Assembly (NCBI GenBank): GCA_038046785.1
Contig: JBBSVM010000003.1
Span: 1-64,000, forward strand
From: JAHFTW01 sp038046785
GTDB taxonomy: Archaea > Thermoplasmatota > E2 > JACPAO01 > JAHFTW01
Length of the DNA: 64,000 nt
Direction: 5' to 3'
A program made the position numbers and the translations under genes. The notes under the pieces are model-generated. The model made no database searches and was not told the origin of the DNA. It saw only the letters and a list, made by a program, of their open reading frames with translations. Positions 46,299 through 55,750 of this stretch are shown here, piece by piece. Position 1 is the first letter of the stretch. The number at the start of each line of letters is the position of its first letter.

Positions 46299-47303
46299 TC
46301 ACGTCGTTTTGAGAACCCCGAGTGTTGGCTCGTAGACGAGCCCCTTGTCCATCAGGCGGTTGAGCGCCTCTTCGATGGTCTCGGCAGCGACACCTCCGGT
46401 GGCGCTTGCTTGCAGGACGTCGTCCCAGCGTGCGCCTTTCTGCCCTTCGAGGCGCTGGATGTGCGCCAGGATGGCATTGTCGAGCGCTTCCTGCACGGCC
46501 TCCGCTGCGGCATCCGGTTTCGGGGCGGCGGGCGGAGCGCGCCAGGTCGTGGGCGCCTCTGCAGGTTCTGCAGGCGCGGCGCCGGACGTGGGCCGTGGCT
46601 CGCTGCGCTGGACCGGGATGGGTGTGCCGGAGACAAGCGGCGAGAGGCAGGTCACGGTCGCCTCCTTGAACCGGCTCAACTCGACGGCGGCGTAGGGAGT
46701 GCGGGCCAAGAGGACGCCCTCCGCGAGCGCGCGCGGGACGCCTTTGGCGACGAGCTGCTCCGCGGTCGCGGCGGGGTCGGCGCGGGCGAGCTGGGCCGCT
46801 TTGAGCCGTTCGCCGGTGCGGCGAGCGGTCTCGACCAGCCACAAGTCGCGCGTCGCCTCGTCCACGACGGTGACCGTCTCGGGCCGGATGGAGGCGTACA
46901 CGGTGCCGGGTTCCGGCTCGTAGGTGCGCGCCTTGCCGGTGACGGCGAGGAAGCAGGGCGGCTGAAGCTGGCTGATGGCCTGCGCCGCTTCGGGCTGGTA
47001 GTTGCCCGCGTAGATGGTGAAGATGCCGCTCGGGTCGCTGATGCGGGCGCGCCACACTTCACCGGTCGCGCCAATCGACTCGACGTCGGTGCAGACGCCG
47101 ACGACGTGGAGGCGGTTGACTTTCGCGCCGAGCGGGGAGACGAGGAAGGAGGGGTCCTTCTCGCCTTGCCCCTTGATCTCGACCTTGCTGGCGTTGAACT
47201 CGGCCGCAAACATCCGGTGGGCCACCTCGCGCTGAAGGCGACGTCCGCCCGTCGGCGCGGCGGGGGTCGGGGTAGGGGGTGCTGCGAAGCTGGACTGCGT
47301 CAT
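46299..47303 (-). CDS. RPA-associated OB-fold protein
   Basis: A 334-residue protein of the COG3390 family, encoded beside RPA in many euryarchaea. An N-terminal OB fold (RRLQREVAHRMFAAEFNASK, VNRLHVVGVCTDVESIGATG, GIFTIYAGNYQPEAAQAISQ), a helical middle, a Pro/Ala linker and a C-terminal winged-helix-like segment (VQEALDNAILAHIQRLEGQK, TIEEALNRLMDKGLVYEP). It probably forms a complex with RPA on single-stranded DNA. Its ATG overlaps the rpa stop (ATGA). Confidence 0.9.
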   Translation of the reverse strand: MTQSSFAAPPTPTPAAPTGGRRLQREVAHRMFAAEFNASKVEIKGQGEKDPSFLVSPLGAKVNRLHVVGVCTDVESIGATGEVWRARISDPSGIFTIYAGNYQPEAAQAISQLQPPCFLAVTGKARTYEPEPGTVYASIRPETVTVVDEATRDLWLVETARRTGERLKAAQLARADPAATAEQLVAKGVPRALAEGVLLARTPYAAVELSRFKEATVTCLSPLVSGTPIPVQRSEPRPTSGAAPAEPAEAPTTWRAPPAAPKPDAAAEAVQEALDNAILAHIQRLEGQKGARWDDVLQASATGGVAAETIEEALNRLMDKGLVYEPTLGVLKTT

Positions 47304-48637
47304 GCCAGCACCTCGAAGGTGGCGAGGAGCTCCTTGGCGGCGTTGGCATCCATCTCCGCGAGGCGGGCCTGGCGGGCGATGAAGGTGAGGCCGAAGTCGT
47401 CGGAGAGGGCGTTGCCGCGCACCATGAGAACGCGGCCGGTGAGCTTCTCCTCGAGCTGCTCCGCGATGAGGTCAGGGCGGAACGCGTCCTGCGCCTCCTT
47501 CTTGCAGCGTTCGAGGTCCTTGCCGAGCAGTTGCTCGGTGAGTTCGCGGCCGGCAATCAGCGAGATGGCGCCGGTGCCGTCGTCGAGGACCGCTTTGATG
47601 CGCAGGTCAGGTGAACCCTCCTGCTTGTTGTGCAGGCGGCACATTCCAGCGGCGAGGACACGGGTGCAACCAGGGGCTGCACAGCGCAGGACCAGGCCGG
47701 AGCCCTCCTTGACCTCGAGCAGGGTGCCAACGAGCACAAGGTCGGAGCCGCCGCCGCGCTCGACGACGTCGCGCAGCGTGGTCGCGGGGCGGCGCTCCAG
47801 CGTCGCCACATCCGGTAGTTCCGTCGTCGCCGGGGCGATGGTGGCGTCGGCATCGAAGGTGAACTGCGGCACGCCGCGGTAGGCGCGAACGTAGCCTCCC
47901 TCGATGGTGATGGCTTGGCCCGCCGTGAGGTTGGGGTCGGCCCACGCGGTGAACTCCACCTTGCCGGTGGTGTCGGCGAGGTGGCCGCTCCAGACCGTCT
48001 TTGCGGAGCCTTGGACTGTCACTTGGCGCGTCGTGATGGAGAGAACACGGCCGGTGAGGCGCAGCCCGCGCAGACCTTCCTTGAGGTCGGCGATGGCGGT
48101 GTCGCGGAAGGTGGCAGGCGCCTTCGGCAGGGCGTCGGCGTCCAGCTTGGTCAGGATGGTGCGGTCGCCGAAGTTGACCTGTGGCTGGTTGTTGTACGCC
48201 TTCGTGTAGGCGTTCTTCGCCTCGATGACGTCGCCCTTCTGCAGCCCTTCGAGCGGGCGCCAGGAGGTGAAGGAGACCGAGCCGGTTTCGTCGCCGAGAA
48301 GGCCGGAGAGGATCTCTTTGGCTTCGCCGCGCGCCGTCACCGTCTTGGCGGCAACGTAGAGGATGCGCGCCTTGAGGCTGACTGCCATCGCCTCGGCAGG
48401 CAGGTCGGCAATCGCGGTGCGCTCGGCCGGCGGGGCTGCCGGGGCGGAGCGGACCGGGGGAGCGGCCCCGTGGTGGCGCAGGATGGTCTTGACGGCCTGT
48501 TCGACCGGGACGCCGTAGTCCAGGTACTTCTGGAGCTCATCCTTGAGGTCGGTTTCGTCGATGCTGGCCATCTTGGGGGCCAGGGCGCGCTTGAGTGCCT
48601 CGAGATGGGGGGCGAGGTCGTGGGTTTGCGTTTGCAT
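47300..48637 (-). CDS. rpa: Replication protein A (single-stranded DNA-binding)
   Basis: A 445-residue single-stranded DNA-binding protein with three OB folds (about 85-170, 190-275, 300-430). The repeats share the pattern SGLLGDETGSVSFTSWRPLE and SGHLADTTGKVEFTAWADPN. The third OB fold contains a zinc finger (LRCAAPGC ... MCRLH), typical of euryarchaeal RPA. Role: replication, repair and recombination. Operon with the COG3390 gene. Confidence 0.94.
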   Translation of the reverse strand: MQTQTHDLAPHLEALKRALAPKMASIDETDLKDELQKYLDYGVPVEQAVKTILRHHGAAPPVRSAPAAPPAERTAIADLPAEAMAVSLKARILYVAAKTVTARGEAKEILSGLLGDETGSVSFTSWRPLEGLQKGDVIEAKNAYTKAYNNQPQVNFGDRTILTKLDADALPKAPATFRDTAIADLKEGLRGLRLTGRVLSITTRQVTVQGSAKTVWSGHLADTTGKVEFTAWADPNLTAGQAITIEGGYVRAYRGVPQFTFDADATIAPATTELPDVATLERRPATTLRDVVERGGGSDLVLVGTLLEVKEGSGLVLRCAAPGCTRVLAAGMCRLHNKQEGSPDLRIKAVLDDGTGAISLIAGRELTEQLLGKDLERCKKEAQDAFRPDLIAEQLEEKLTGRVLMVRGNALSDDFGLTFIARQARLAEMDANAAKELLATFEVLA

Positions 48638-48816
48638 GGTTTCACATCGGCCGGTGGGTGAAGTGGCCGCAGGCTGCTGAAGCGCGGTCCCGGTTTGTCC
48701 TTCGTGGACAGGCCAGGGCGTGCTCGATTTCTGTGAGCCCGTGCGCTCCCTTTTAGGTATGGGGGCGGGGGGAGTGAAACCAATGGAGCCGGTGGAGTCC
48801 GGCCGGTGCCCAATCG

Positions 48817-49272
48817 CTATCGGCGCCGCACGAAAAGGGCCAACCCGATGGCGGCAAAGGCCAAAACAGCCTCGAACCCGGGCATCCCTTTGTTCGAGCT
48901 GCTGGCCGCCGCAGCGTCCACTGCGTCCCCTTCCACGACGGAGGCGGATGCGGTATGGCCGGAAGGCTGGTCGCGCAGCGTGTAGGCGCCCGCTTCCAAC
49001 TGGAACGGCGTGCTCGACGTTTCATCGAGGTCGGCGGCGGTGACAGCGATGCCCGCTCCCTCGATGGTGACGGTGTGGGCAACATCGTCGCCGTTGTCCA
49101 CGACGAGCTGAAGCCAGTCGCCCTCGGTCCAGATCCACTCCGATTCGAGGAATCCGTCCGCCCCCACGACGACGACCCATTCACAGGGCGACGCCTGAGT
49201 GCAGCCATCCTGGGCGGAGACGGGAGCGAGTGCGAGCGTGGCGAGAAGCGGGAGGGCGAAGATTGTGCGCAT
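48817..49272 (-). CDS. Exported cupredoxin-like protein with PGF-CTERM
   Basis: A 151-residue protein: signal peptide (ALPLLATLALAPVSAQ), a beta-sandwich resembling cupredoxins (LQLVVDNGDDVAHTVTIEGA, TPFQLEAGAYTLRDQPSGH), a short Ser/Ala linker and a textbook PGF-CTERM (MPGFEAVLAFAAIGLALFVR, then RR). A Cys ligand for type 1 copper is not evident, so copper binding is doubtful. ATG 49272 is preceded by GGTGA at 5-nt spacing. Confidence 0.82.
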   Translation of the reverse strand: MRTIFALPLLATLALAPVSAQDGCTQASPCEWVVVVGADGFLESEWIWTEGDWLQLVVDNGDDVAHTVTIEGAGIAVTAADLDETSSTPFQLEAGAYTLRDQPSGHTASASVVEGDAVDAAAASSSNKGMPGFEAVLAFAAIGLALFVRRR

Positions 49273-49337
49273 GGGTTCACCGAACAAAATGGATGGGGAA
49301 GAGGGAGGAAAAGAGGTGTGGAGGATCTGAGGCCGAC

Positions 49338-49946
49338 TCAGGCCGCAGCGGTGGCGTTGCCGCTGGAGCTGGGGGCAGCGCTGGACGATTCGGCGTCCTC
49401 GCCGTCCTCCTGCTCATTCGCCTCGTGGCGGTCCTTGACGTGGTCGCGGACCTCGGCCCACTTCGCCTTGAGCCGCTCCAGTTTGGCCTGGAGCTCCTCA
49501 ATCTTCTCGACGATGCGGTCCTGGCGCGCCTCGAGCTTGACGATGCGCTCCTGCGCCTTGGTGGCGTTCTCGGCGGTCAGGTTGCCGGAGTCGAGGGCCG
49601 CTTCGAGGCGCTCAATCTTCAGTTCGAGACGGCCGAGCTGGAGTTCGTGGGCGTGGATGGCGCGCACCAGGGCGACGCCGGCGCGGCGCGCCTGCTTGCC
49701 CTCTTTGGCGGCATCCTTGATTTTCTCGCAGCGCTCGGCCGCCGTCTCGTTGGCGGGCTCGGCGCAGTGCTTGTTGTACTTCTCGCGGATTTTGTCGGCC
49801 TTCTCTTGGGCCTTCTCCATCCGCTCCTCGCGCTTGTCGTCGCGTTTCTCCTCGCTGCGGCCCGGCTGGGCGGTCACAGTGGCCATGGTGGCGGTGGCAA
49901 GAAGCCCAACCGCGACCAGGGCAAACATCAGGTTGCGTGTGTTCAT
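49338..49946 (-). CDS. Exported coiled-coil protein
   Basis: A 202-residue protein with a signal peptide (LMFALVAVGLLATATMATVT) followed by highly charged heptad-repeat coiled coil (EEKRDDKREERMEKAQEKAD; QDRIVEKIEELQAKLERLKA) and a Ser/Ala-rich C-terminus with N-x-S/T sites. There are two Cys (HCAEP, RCEKI) in the mature part, perhaps a disulphide. No membrane anchor. Function unknown. Confidence 0.78.
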   Translation of the reverse strand: MNTRNLMFALVAVGLLATATMATVTAQPGRSEEKRDDKREERMEKAQEKADKIREKYNKHCAEPANETAAERCEKIKDAAKEGKQARRAGVALVRAIHAHELQLGRLELKIERLEAALDSGNLTAENATKAQERIVKLEARQDRIVEKIEELQAKLERLKAKWAEVRDHVKDRHEANEQEDGEDAESSSAAPSSSGNATAAA

Positions 49947-50033
49947 GGGGTGTCCTCCTGGACAGACTGCTTAGGATGGCACTTGGGATATAAGGCGCCT
50001 CGGACGGGGCTCAAACGGTGGCCCTGAACGGGT

Positions 50034-51005
50034 TCACGCGGGCGGTGCCGGAATCGCAGCGCCGCTGGAGAGGCGCCATTCGGGCGGCTGGTAGCCGAAG
50101 AAGGCATGCGAGTAGATCTCGTACGACTGCTCGAACGTGAGGCCGACGCCGCGGCGGGCGCAGGGCTTGCCGAGGACGAGGGTGTCCACGCAGACCTGGT
50201 CGCCAGTCCCCGGCGGCGGCCGCGTGTCCGGGAGGTCGCTGTTGAAGACGCGGATGATGAACGAGGTGCGGTTGCCTTCGTCGCTGAAGAGTTTGTCCAC
50301 GATGGTTTCGTTGCCCATGAGCAGCAGCGGCGAGGTGCCGTCGGCCTTGCCGGGGTCGCAGAACAGGCCGCCGTTCGACTCGCAGCCGTAGGACCACACA
50401 AGGGCCATGGCATCGCCGAGGGACTGCGTCGATTCCCAGAGCATCTCGCTTTGCAGATGGTTGGGCTTGCGGCTCAATTCATTCTCGAAGAGGAAGAGAT
50501 CGGCCGTGACCGAGGCCAGGGGACCGACGCTGCACGCGGCCACACCGTAGAAGACGGCAGTGACCGAGCACTCGATGTAGCCCTTGTTCACGACGGCGAG
50601 GTAGTAGGGTGCCGTCGATTCGTCCGGCTCCAGCGTCAGCTTGACGGCGACGGGGTCCGAGACGCCTGCCACGACGTCGGTCGAGGTCTGCCCGGTCGAG
50701 AAGCCCGCCTTGGAGGCGGTGATGAAGTAGGTGCCCGGCTCGAGGCCTTCGAGGCCGAAGGCGCCCGTCTCGCTCGTGTTGGTGGAGAGGACGGTGCCCT
50801 GCAGGCGGACCGAAATCTGGACGTTGGCAATGGGGACGACGCCGGGATCGACGACGACGCCGCGGATGACGCCGGTGTTCTCCGTCGCCGTGAGCTCCAG
50901 TTCGTTGGCGGCTTGGACCACTTCGTCCGAGCTGGGCACATCGTTTGTCGCGGCGCAGCCAGCAAGAATTGTTGCCGCCACCACCATCCACGCGGTTGTT
51001 TTCAT
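50034..51005 (-). CDS. Lipoprotein with carboxypeptidase-regulatory-like domain
   Basis: A 323-residue lipoprotein (lipobox ILAGC). Residues 48-130 are a carboxypeptidase-regulatory/CnaB-like beta sandwich (VIRGVVVDPGVVPIANVQIS, GAFGLEGLEPGTYFITASKA), followed by about 190 residues of unassigned Cys-containing domain ending YEIYSHAFFGYQPPEWRL. The gene at 57340-58227 is a clear paralogue along its length. ATG 51005 used. The 154-bp gap upstream (51018-51171) carries nothing recognisable. Confidence 0.8.
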   Translation of the reverse strand: MKTTAWMVVAATILAGCAATNDVPSSDEVVQAANELELTATENTGVIRGVVVDPGVVPIANVQISVRLQGTVLSTNTSETGAFGLEGLEPGTYFITASKAGFSTGQTSTDVVAGVSDPVAVKLTLEPDESTAPYYLAVVNKGYIECSVTAVFYGVAACSVGPLASVTADLFLFENELSRKPNHLQSEMLWESTQSLGDAMALVWSYGCESNGGLFCDPGKADGTSPLLLMGNETIVDKLFSDEGNRTSFIIRVFNSDLPDTRPPPGTGDQVCVDTLVLGKPCARRGVGLTFEQSYEIYSHAFFGYQPPEWRLSSGAAIPAPPA

Positions 51006-51171
51006 CGAGTCCACCAAACGGCCACTGATGCGGGCGCTATTTCAGCGTTGTTGCCGGCGCGGCGAATCGTCCCAGACCAACGGCCCCACGGCGAGCGACT
51101 TTGGAGCGAAAAACAGGGGAGGAAAAGGAGGGAGAAGGATGGAAGAGGGGGGTTGAGTCGTTGGCCGAGGC

Positions 51172-52623
51172 TTAGTTGCGGCGGCGCAGGGTGAGGGCGA
51201 CCGCGCCGAGGGCGGCAATCATGCCGAGCAGCTCGAAAGCGGGGCTCTTCTTGGTGGCGTTCGGGTCGATGCGCTCGCCGTTGCCGTCCTGCTGCTCGAT
51301 GGTGCAGCCGTTGGCGTCAATCTTGGCGCCATCGACGTTCTCGAGACCACCGCAGCGTTGAACCACGCGGTCCTTGCCGACGGTGAAGGAGGAGACGCCG
51401 ACCGCGGTCGCCGTTCCCTGGTCGTTCTTCACGGTCAGGGTGACGGTGTAGCTGCCGTCTTGGGCACCGTCGGTCTTGTAGGGCCAGACGAAGCTGACGT
51501 CGACCGCTTCGGTGTGGTGGTCGTGCTCGTGGTAGCGCTGGACGACGGAGGCGCGGTAGGCGCTGCGCGGCTCGGAGGGGCCGGTGATGGCCATCTCAAT
51601 GCCGCCCTTGACGCCGTTCGTGCCCGAGGTGGCGACCTCATCGACGTCGTAGTTGCCCCAGGGCGAGTTGCTGGAGGTGTGCAAGACGAGGTCGTCGCCG
51701 ATGAACTGGGGGTGCATGTACTCGATGCGGACCGCGTTGAGGACCTGCAGCTCCATGCGAGGCCGGTTGTCCTTGCTGGTGTGGATCTTGATTGCATTGG
51801 GGGTCAAGATGGCGTTTGCGGGGTCGCTCGAGCAGAAGGAGGCGGGATCCTGGAAGTAGGTGGCAATTTGCATGTTGTAGCCGCCATCCTTCTTGATGCT
51901 CTGCGTGTCGAGAGGCATCAGAATCTCGTACTGGTAGACCGCCGTGGGGCGGCCCGACTTGTCCACCTGGTCGGGCAGGAAGGTGACCGTGCCGCCGGTC
52001 TGGCCGGGGGCGGCGGTGTCGGTCGAGGTGAGCATGGCGCCACCCATCGTGCCAACGGTCTTGCCGTGGGCAATCTGAGTGCCGGACTTGTAACCCTCGT
52101 TGCCGATGCTGATGTCCTCGCCGGTGCGCATCCAGGCCTCGACGGCGATGGCGGGCAGGATGAGCATCTGGCCGGCAGGGTCGTTCGGGAGCGCGGTGCC
52201 GGTCGAAAGGTACCAGGTGAGCTTGATGGCGTCGCCGGCGAGGGCGACGTCGTAGGAGAGGCCGCGCTCCGGGTGGGTGCGGGGGCCGCCATCGGAGGTG
52301 TCGTTGTACTCGACGTAGCCGGGGCTGGAGTAGCCGAAGAACTGGTGGAAGTCGCTGGTGCTCACGGCGCCGCCGCTGGGGCCGTCGAGGCAGGTGTTGC
52401 TGTTCGACGCGAGGCCGACGATGGCGTCCTTGGCGAACGAGTCGTCAGGGACTTGGGTGTTGATGGGTGCCTCATTAAGGGCGTCGATGACGTGGAAATA
52501 GAGGGTGGTGGCGCTGGGCGCGTTGGGGTTGGTGATGCCGCCAGTCCCCGCTTGGGCGTTGACTGGGGCGAGCAGCCCCAGGGCCAAAAGCGAGACGGCT
52601 GCAAGGGCAAGCTTGGAAGTCAT
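51172..52623 (-). CDS. Surface protein, tandem paralogue 1, PGF-CTERM-like tail
   Basis: A 483-residue exported protein: signal peptide (SKLALAAVSLLALGLLAPVN), a beta-rich ectodomain with LYFHVIDALNEAPINTQ, HTSSNSPWGNYDVDE, a His cluster (YHEHDHHTEAV), an Ig/PKD-like C-terminal domain (YTVTLTVKNDQGTATAVGVS), and the tail KKSPAFELLGMIAALGAVAL ending RRRN. About 75% of positions look identical to the next paralogue by eye. TTTATT lies 34 bp before the ATG. Confidence 0.85.
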   Translation of the reverse strand: MTSKLALAAVSLLALGLLAPVNAQAGTGGITNPNAPSATTLYFHVIDALNEAPINTQVPDDSFAKDAIVGLASNSNTCLDGPSGGAVSTSDFHQFFGYSSPGYVEYNDTSDGGPRTHPERGLSYDVALAGDAIKLTWYLSTGTALPNDPAGQMLILPAIAVEAWMRTGEDISIGNEGYKSGTQIAHGKTVGTMGGAMLTSTDTAAPGQTGGTVTFLPDQVDKSGRPTAVYQYEILMPLDTQSIKKDGGYNMQIATYFQDPASFCSSDPANAILTPNAIKIHTSKDNRPRMELQVLNAVRIEYMHPQFIGDDLVLHTSSNSPWGNYDVDEVATSGTNGVKGGIEMAITGPSEPRSAYRASVVQRYHEHDHHTEAVDVSFVWPYKTDGAQDGSYTVTLTVKNDQGTATAVGVSSFTVGKDRVVQRCGGLENVDGAKIDANGCTIEQQDGNGERIDPNATKKSPAFELLGMIAALGAVALTLRRRN

Positions 52624-52785
52624 ACGACTCAAGTGGACAGGCCTATGGTGAAGCAATAAAGGTTGTGGCCATGTCATTCAAGGGAGCCATCTATGCCCCG
52701 ACAGGAGGCGGAGATGTCAACCGTTGGGCTTTCGGTGGGGGATGATTTGTCAGTTCATCCGACTTAACCATTGCCGTTCGGTTTC

Positions 52786-54243
52786 TCACGCACGGCGGCG
52801 CAGGGCGAGGGCGACCGCGCCGAGGGCGGCAATCATGCCGAGCAGCTCGAAAGCGGGGCTCTCCTTGACAGGGCCGGAAATCGGTTTGCCATCGCGGCCC
52901 TGGACTTCCACGGTGCAGCCGTTGGCGTCAATCTTGGCGCCGTCCACATTCTCAAGGCCACCGCAGCGCAGGACTTCGGGGTTCTTGTCTTTTCCAACCG
53001 TGAAGGACGAGACGCCGACCGCGGTCGCCGTTCCTTGGTCGTTCTTCACCGTCAAGGTGACCGTGTAGGTGCCATCCTGGGCGCCATCCGACTTGTACGG
53101 CCAGACGAAGGTCGCGGCCACGGCCTCGGTGTGGTGGTCATGGATGTGGTACTGCTGCACGACAGACGCGCGGTAGGCGCTGCGCGGCTCCGATGGACCC
53201 GAGATGAGCATCTCGATGCCGCCCTCCAGGCCGTTCGTTCCAGGCTCAGTGCGTTCATCGACATCGTAGTTGCCCCACGGGCTGTTGCTCGAAGTGTGCA
53301 GGACGAGGTCGTCGCCGATGAACTGCGGGTGCATGTACTCGATGCGGATGGCGTTGAGGACCTGCAGCTCCATGCGAGGCCGGTTGTCCTTGCTGGTGTG
53401 GTACTTGATTCCGTTCGGCGTCAGGATGGCGTTTGCGGGGTCGCTCGAGCAGAAGGCAGCCGGGTCCTGGAAGTAGGTGGCAATCTGCATGTTGTACCCG
53501 CCCTCTTTCCGGATGGTGTTCGTGGCGAGCGGCATCAGGATCTCGTACCGGTACACGGCGATGGGGTCGCCCGCTTTGTTGGTCTGATCGGGCAGGAAGG
53601 TGACCGTGCCGCCGGTCTGGCCGGGGGCGGTCGTGTCGGTCGAGGTGAGCATGGCGCCGCCCATGGTGCCGACCGTCTTGCCGTGCGCGATGGGACTGCC
53701 GGACTTGTAGCCCTCGTTGCCGATGGTGATGTCCTCGCCGGTGCGCATCCAAGCCTCGACGGCGATGGAAGGCAGGATGAAGGCCGCCCCGACGCCGGGG
53801 TCGTTCGCGACGGCGGTGCCGGTCGAGAGGTACCAGGTGAGCTTGATGGCGTCGCCCGCGAGGTCGACATCGAAGGAGAGGCCGCGCTCCGGGTGGACGA
53901 GGGGACCGCCCGTGGAGGTGTCGTTGTACTCGACGTAGCCGGGGCTGGAGTAGCCAAAGAACTGGTGGAACTCGCTGGTCTCCACGGCGCCGCCAGTGGG
54001 GCCCTCGAGGCAGCTGCTGCTGTTCGAGGCGAGACCGACCTGCTCATCCGCAGAGTAGTTGTCGCTTGGCTCCTGCGTGTTGATGGGCGCATCGTTGAGG
54101 GCGTCGATGATGTGGAAGTAGAGCGTGGTGTCGCTTGGCGTGTTGGGGTTGTCGATGCCGCCGGTTCCCGCTTGGGCGTTGACTGGGGCGAGCAGGACCA
54201 TGGTCAAGAGGGAAACAGCAGCGAGAGCGAGTTTGGGCGTCAT
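52786..54243 (-). CDS. Surface protein, tandem paralogue 2, PGF-CTERM-like tail
   Basis: A 485-residue close relative of the downstream gene: same signal peptide, LYFHIIDALNDAPINTQ, HTSSNSPWGNYDVDE, YHIHDHHTEAVAATFVWPYK, four conserved Cys, and the tail KESPAFELLGMIAALGAVAL ending RRRA. ATG 54243 has a TTTATG box 34 bp upstream, the same distance as in paralogue 1, so the promoter was duplicated as well. Product of recent tandem duplication. Confidence 0.86.
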   Translation of the reverse strand: MTPKLALAAVSLLTMVLLAPVNAQAGTGGIDNPNTPSDTTLYFHIIDALNDAPINTQEPSDNYSADEQVGLASNSSSCLEGPTGGAVETSEFHQFFGYSSPGYVEYNDTSTGGPLVHPERGLSFDVDLAGDAIKLTWYLSTGTAVANDPGVGAAFILPSIAVEAWMRTGEDITIGNEGYKSGSPIAHGKTVGTMGGAMLTSTDTTAPGQTGGTVTFLPDQTNKAGDPIAVYRYEILMPLATNTIRKEGGYNMQIATYFQDPAAFCSSDPANAILTPNGIKYHTSKDNRPRMELQVLNAIRIEYMHPQFIGDDLVLHTSSNSPWGNYDVDERTEPGTNGLEGGIEMLISGPSEPRSAYRASVVQQYHIHDHHTEAVAATFVWPYKSDGAQDGTYTVTLTVKNDQGTATAVGVSSFTVGKDKNPEVLRCGGLENVDGAKIDANGCTVEVQGRDGKPISGPVKESPAFELLGMIAALGAVALALRRRA

Positions 54244-54332
54244 GCAACTCAGGCACGCAGGCCCATCCTCGCACCATAAAGGCTGTGGCCAATTCCGCCA
54301 AACAATGGTGTCATCGCGGACCAAACGCGCAA

Positions 54333-55709
54333 TCACGCGCGCCGGCGCACGACAACTCCGGCGAAGGCCACCGTGGCAAGCAGAACGAGGACGGAGAACC
54401 CAGGCGTCGAACGGGTGGCACTGTTGCCCTCGTCGTCTTGGAGCCGGATGAAGCAGCCCGATTCGTCCAAGGGTTCGTTGTCGAAGGTGGGGCCGCACAG
54501 AGTGAGCTCGTTGGGGTCACCAAGCACGATGGCGGCGGTGGCGGTGGCAAAGGCGGTCCCCTGCAGGTTGGGGACCTGGAAGAAGAGGGTGTAGCGGCCG
54601 TCGGGGAGATCGACGAAACGCTCGAACAGGAACGCCGCATCCAAGGGCTCGTCAATGTACCGATGCTCATTGAAGCGCTGAACGGGGTCGGCGCGGGACA
54701 GCCCCGACACAGGGCCGTCGGGACCCGTGAGGGTGGTCGTCCTGTTGTCGATGGCGACATCGTAGTTGCCCCACGGGGAATTGGAGCTGCTGTGCAAAAC
54801 GAGGTCGCCCGCCACAATCTGCGGGTGCAAGTACTCGATGCGCAGCGGGTTGCGCACCGCCCACTCCAAGCGGGGTCGATTGCCGTCGCTGGTGTGCAGG
54901 GCGACCGTGTTGGACATCACGGTGCCCATCTCGGGCGTGCAGGGGTCGCTCTTGAGGAAGGCGGAGACCTGGATGCCCAACCCGAGCGGCGAGACGGTTT
55001 CGGCCAGCGGTTCCATTTCCAATTCGAAGTGGTAGAGCGAGAACGTGTTGCCGTTGCGGTCGGTGTGGCTCGACCAGGTGATTTTGCCGGTCGAGGAAGT
55101 GGTGGATGTGGCGAGTTCGCCGCCCAAGTTGCCGACGGTCTCGCCTTCGGCAAGGACCGCCCCCTCGCGCAGCCCATCGTCGCCGATGCCGATGTCGGTC
55201 GCCTCGCGCACCCAAGCGTGGACCGCGACGCCGGGCAGGACCGCGGCGTCCAGCACCTGCGGCGGAGCGCCCTGCACCTCGACCGGGACGGCGGTGGCGA
55301 GGTACCAGTGCAGCGTCCAGGGCGCCGCAGAATCCAGTTCGGCGGCGAAAGCGAGACCCCGTTCGGGGCTGACGCGAATGCCCTGCGGTTCGTAGAGAAC
55401 CTCGCCCGCGCCGCTGTAGCCGAACCAGGAGTGATAGTCGGTGTTCAGGAAACCGCTTGGAACCGTCTCGAAGCAGGTGAGCGTGTTGGTGGCGAGGCCG
55501 ACCCGGCTCGTCACTGCGAAGGAGGCGTCCGGTTCCTGCGTGTTGATGGCAAACTCATTGAGAGCATCCTCGACGTGGAAGAACATCGTCGTCGGCGTGG
55601 AGTCCGTCGGATTGCGGATGCCCAATTCGCTGGTGGAGGCGGCCGATGCGACCGGAGGAAACAGCATCAGGAGCGCGAGAAAAGCGAGCGCGCAGCGCAC
55701 AACCGCCAC
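54333..55709 (-). CDS. Surface protein, diverged paralogue 3, canonical PGF-CTERM
   Basis: A 458-residue exported protein sharing the family landmarks (MFFHVEDALNEFAINTQEPD, SSSNSPWGNYDVAID, IEYLHPQIVAGDLVLHSSSN) but strongly diverged from the two others, and without their His cluster. Its tail STPGFSVLVLLATVAFAGVV ending RRRA is a canonical PGF-CTERM, unlike the SPAFE tails of its neighbours. Signal peptide FLALLMLFPPVASA. Probably the older branch of the family. Confidence 0.84.
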   Translation of the reverse strand: MAVVRCALAFLALLMLFPPVASAASTSELGIRNPTDSTPTTMFFHVEDALNEFAINTQEPDASFAVTSRVGLATNTLTCFETVPSGFLNTDYHSWFGYSGAGEVLYEPQGIRVSPERGLAFAAELDSAAPWTLHWYLATAVPVEVQGAPPQVLDAAVLPGVAVHAWVREATDIGIGDDGLREGAVLAEGETVGNLGGELATSTTSSTGKITWSSHTDRNGNTFSLYHFELEMEPLAETVSPLGLGIQVSAFLKSDPCTPEMGTVMSNTVALHTSDGNRPRLEWAVRNPLRIEYLHPQIVAGDLVLHSSSNSPWGNYDVAIDNRTTTLTGPDGPVSGLSRADPVQRFNEHRYIDEPLDAAFLFERFVDLPDGRYTLFFQVPNLQGTAFATATAAIVLGDPNELTLCGPTFDNEPLDESGCFIRLQDDEGNSATRSTPGFSVLVLLATVAFAGVVVRRRA

Positions 55710-55750
55710 GCGCGGTCTTGAGACTTCAACCTATTGGCTGCTTCGCGGCA

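Noticed and set aside
48817..49272. Functional blue copper protein
   Set aside because: The cupredoxin-like fold is plausible but no Cys ligand is visible in the expected C-terminal loop.
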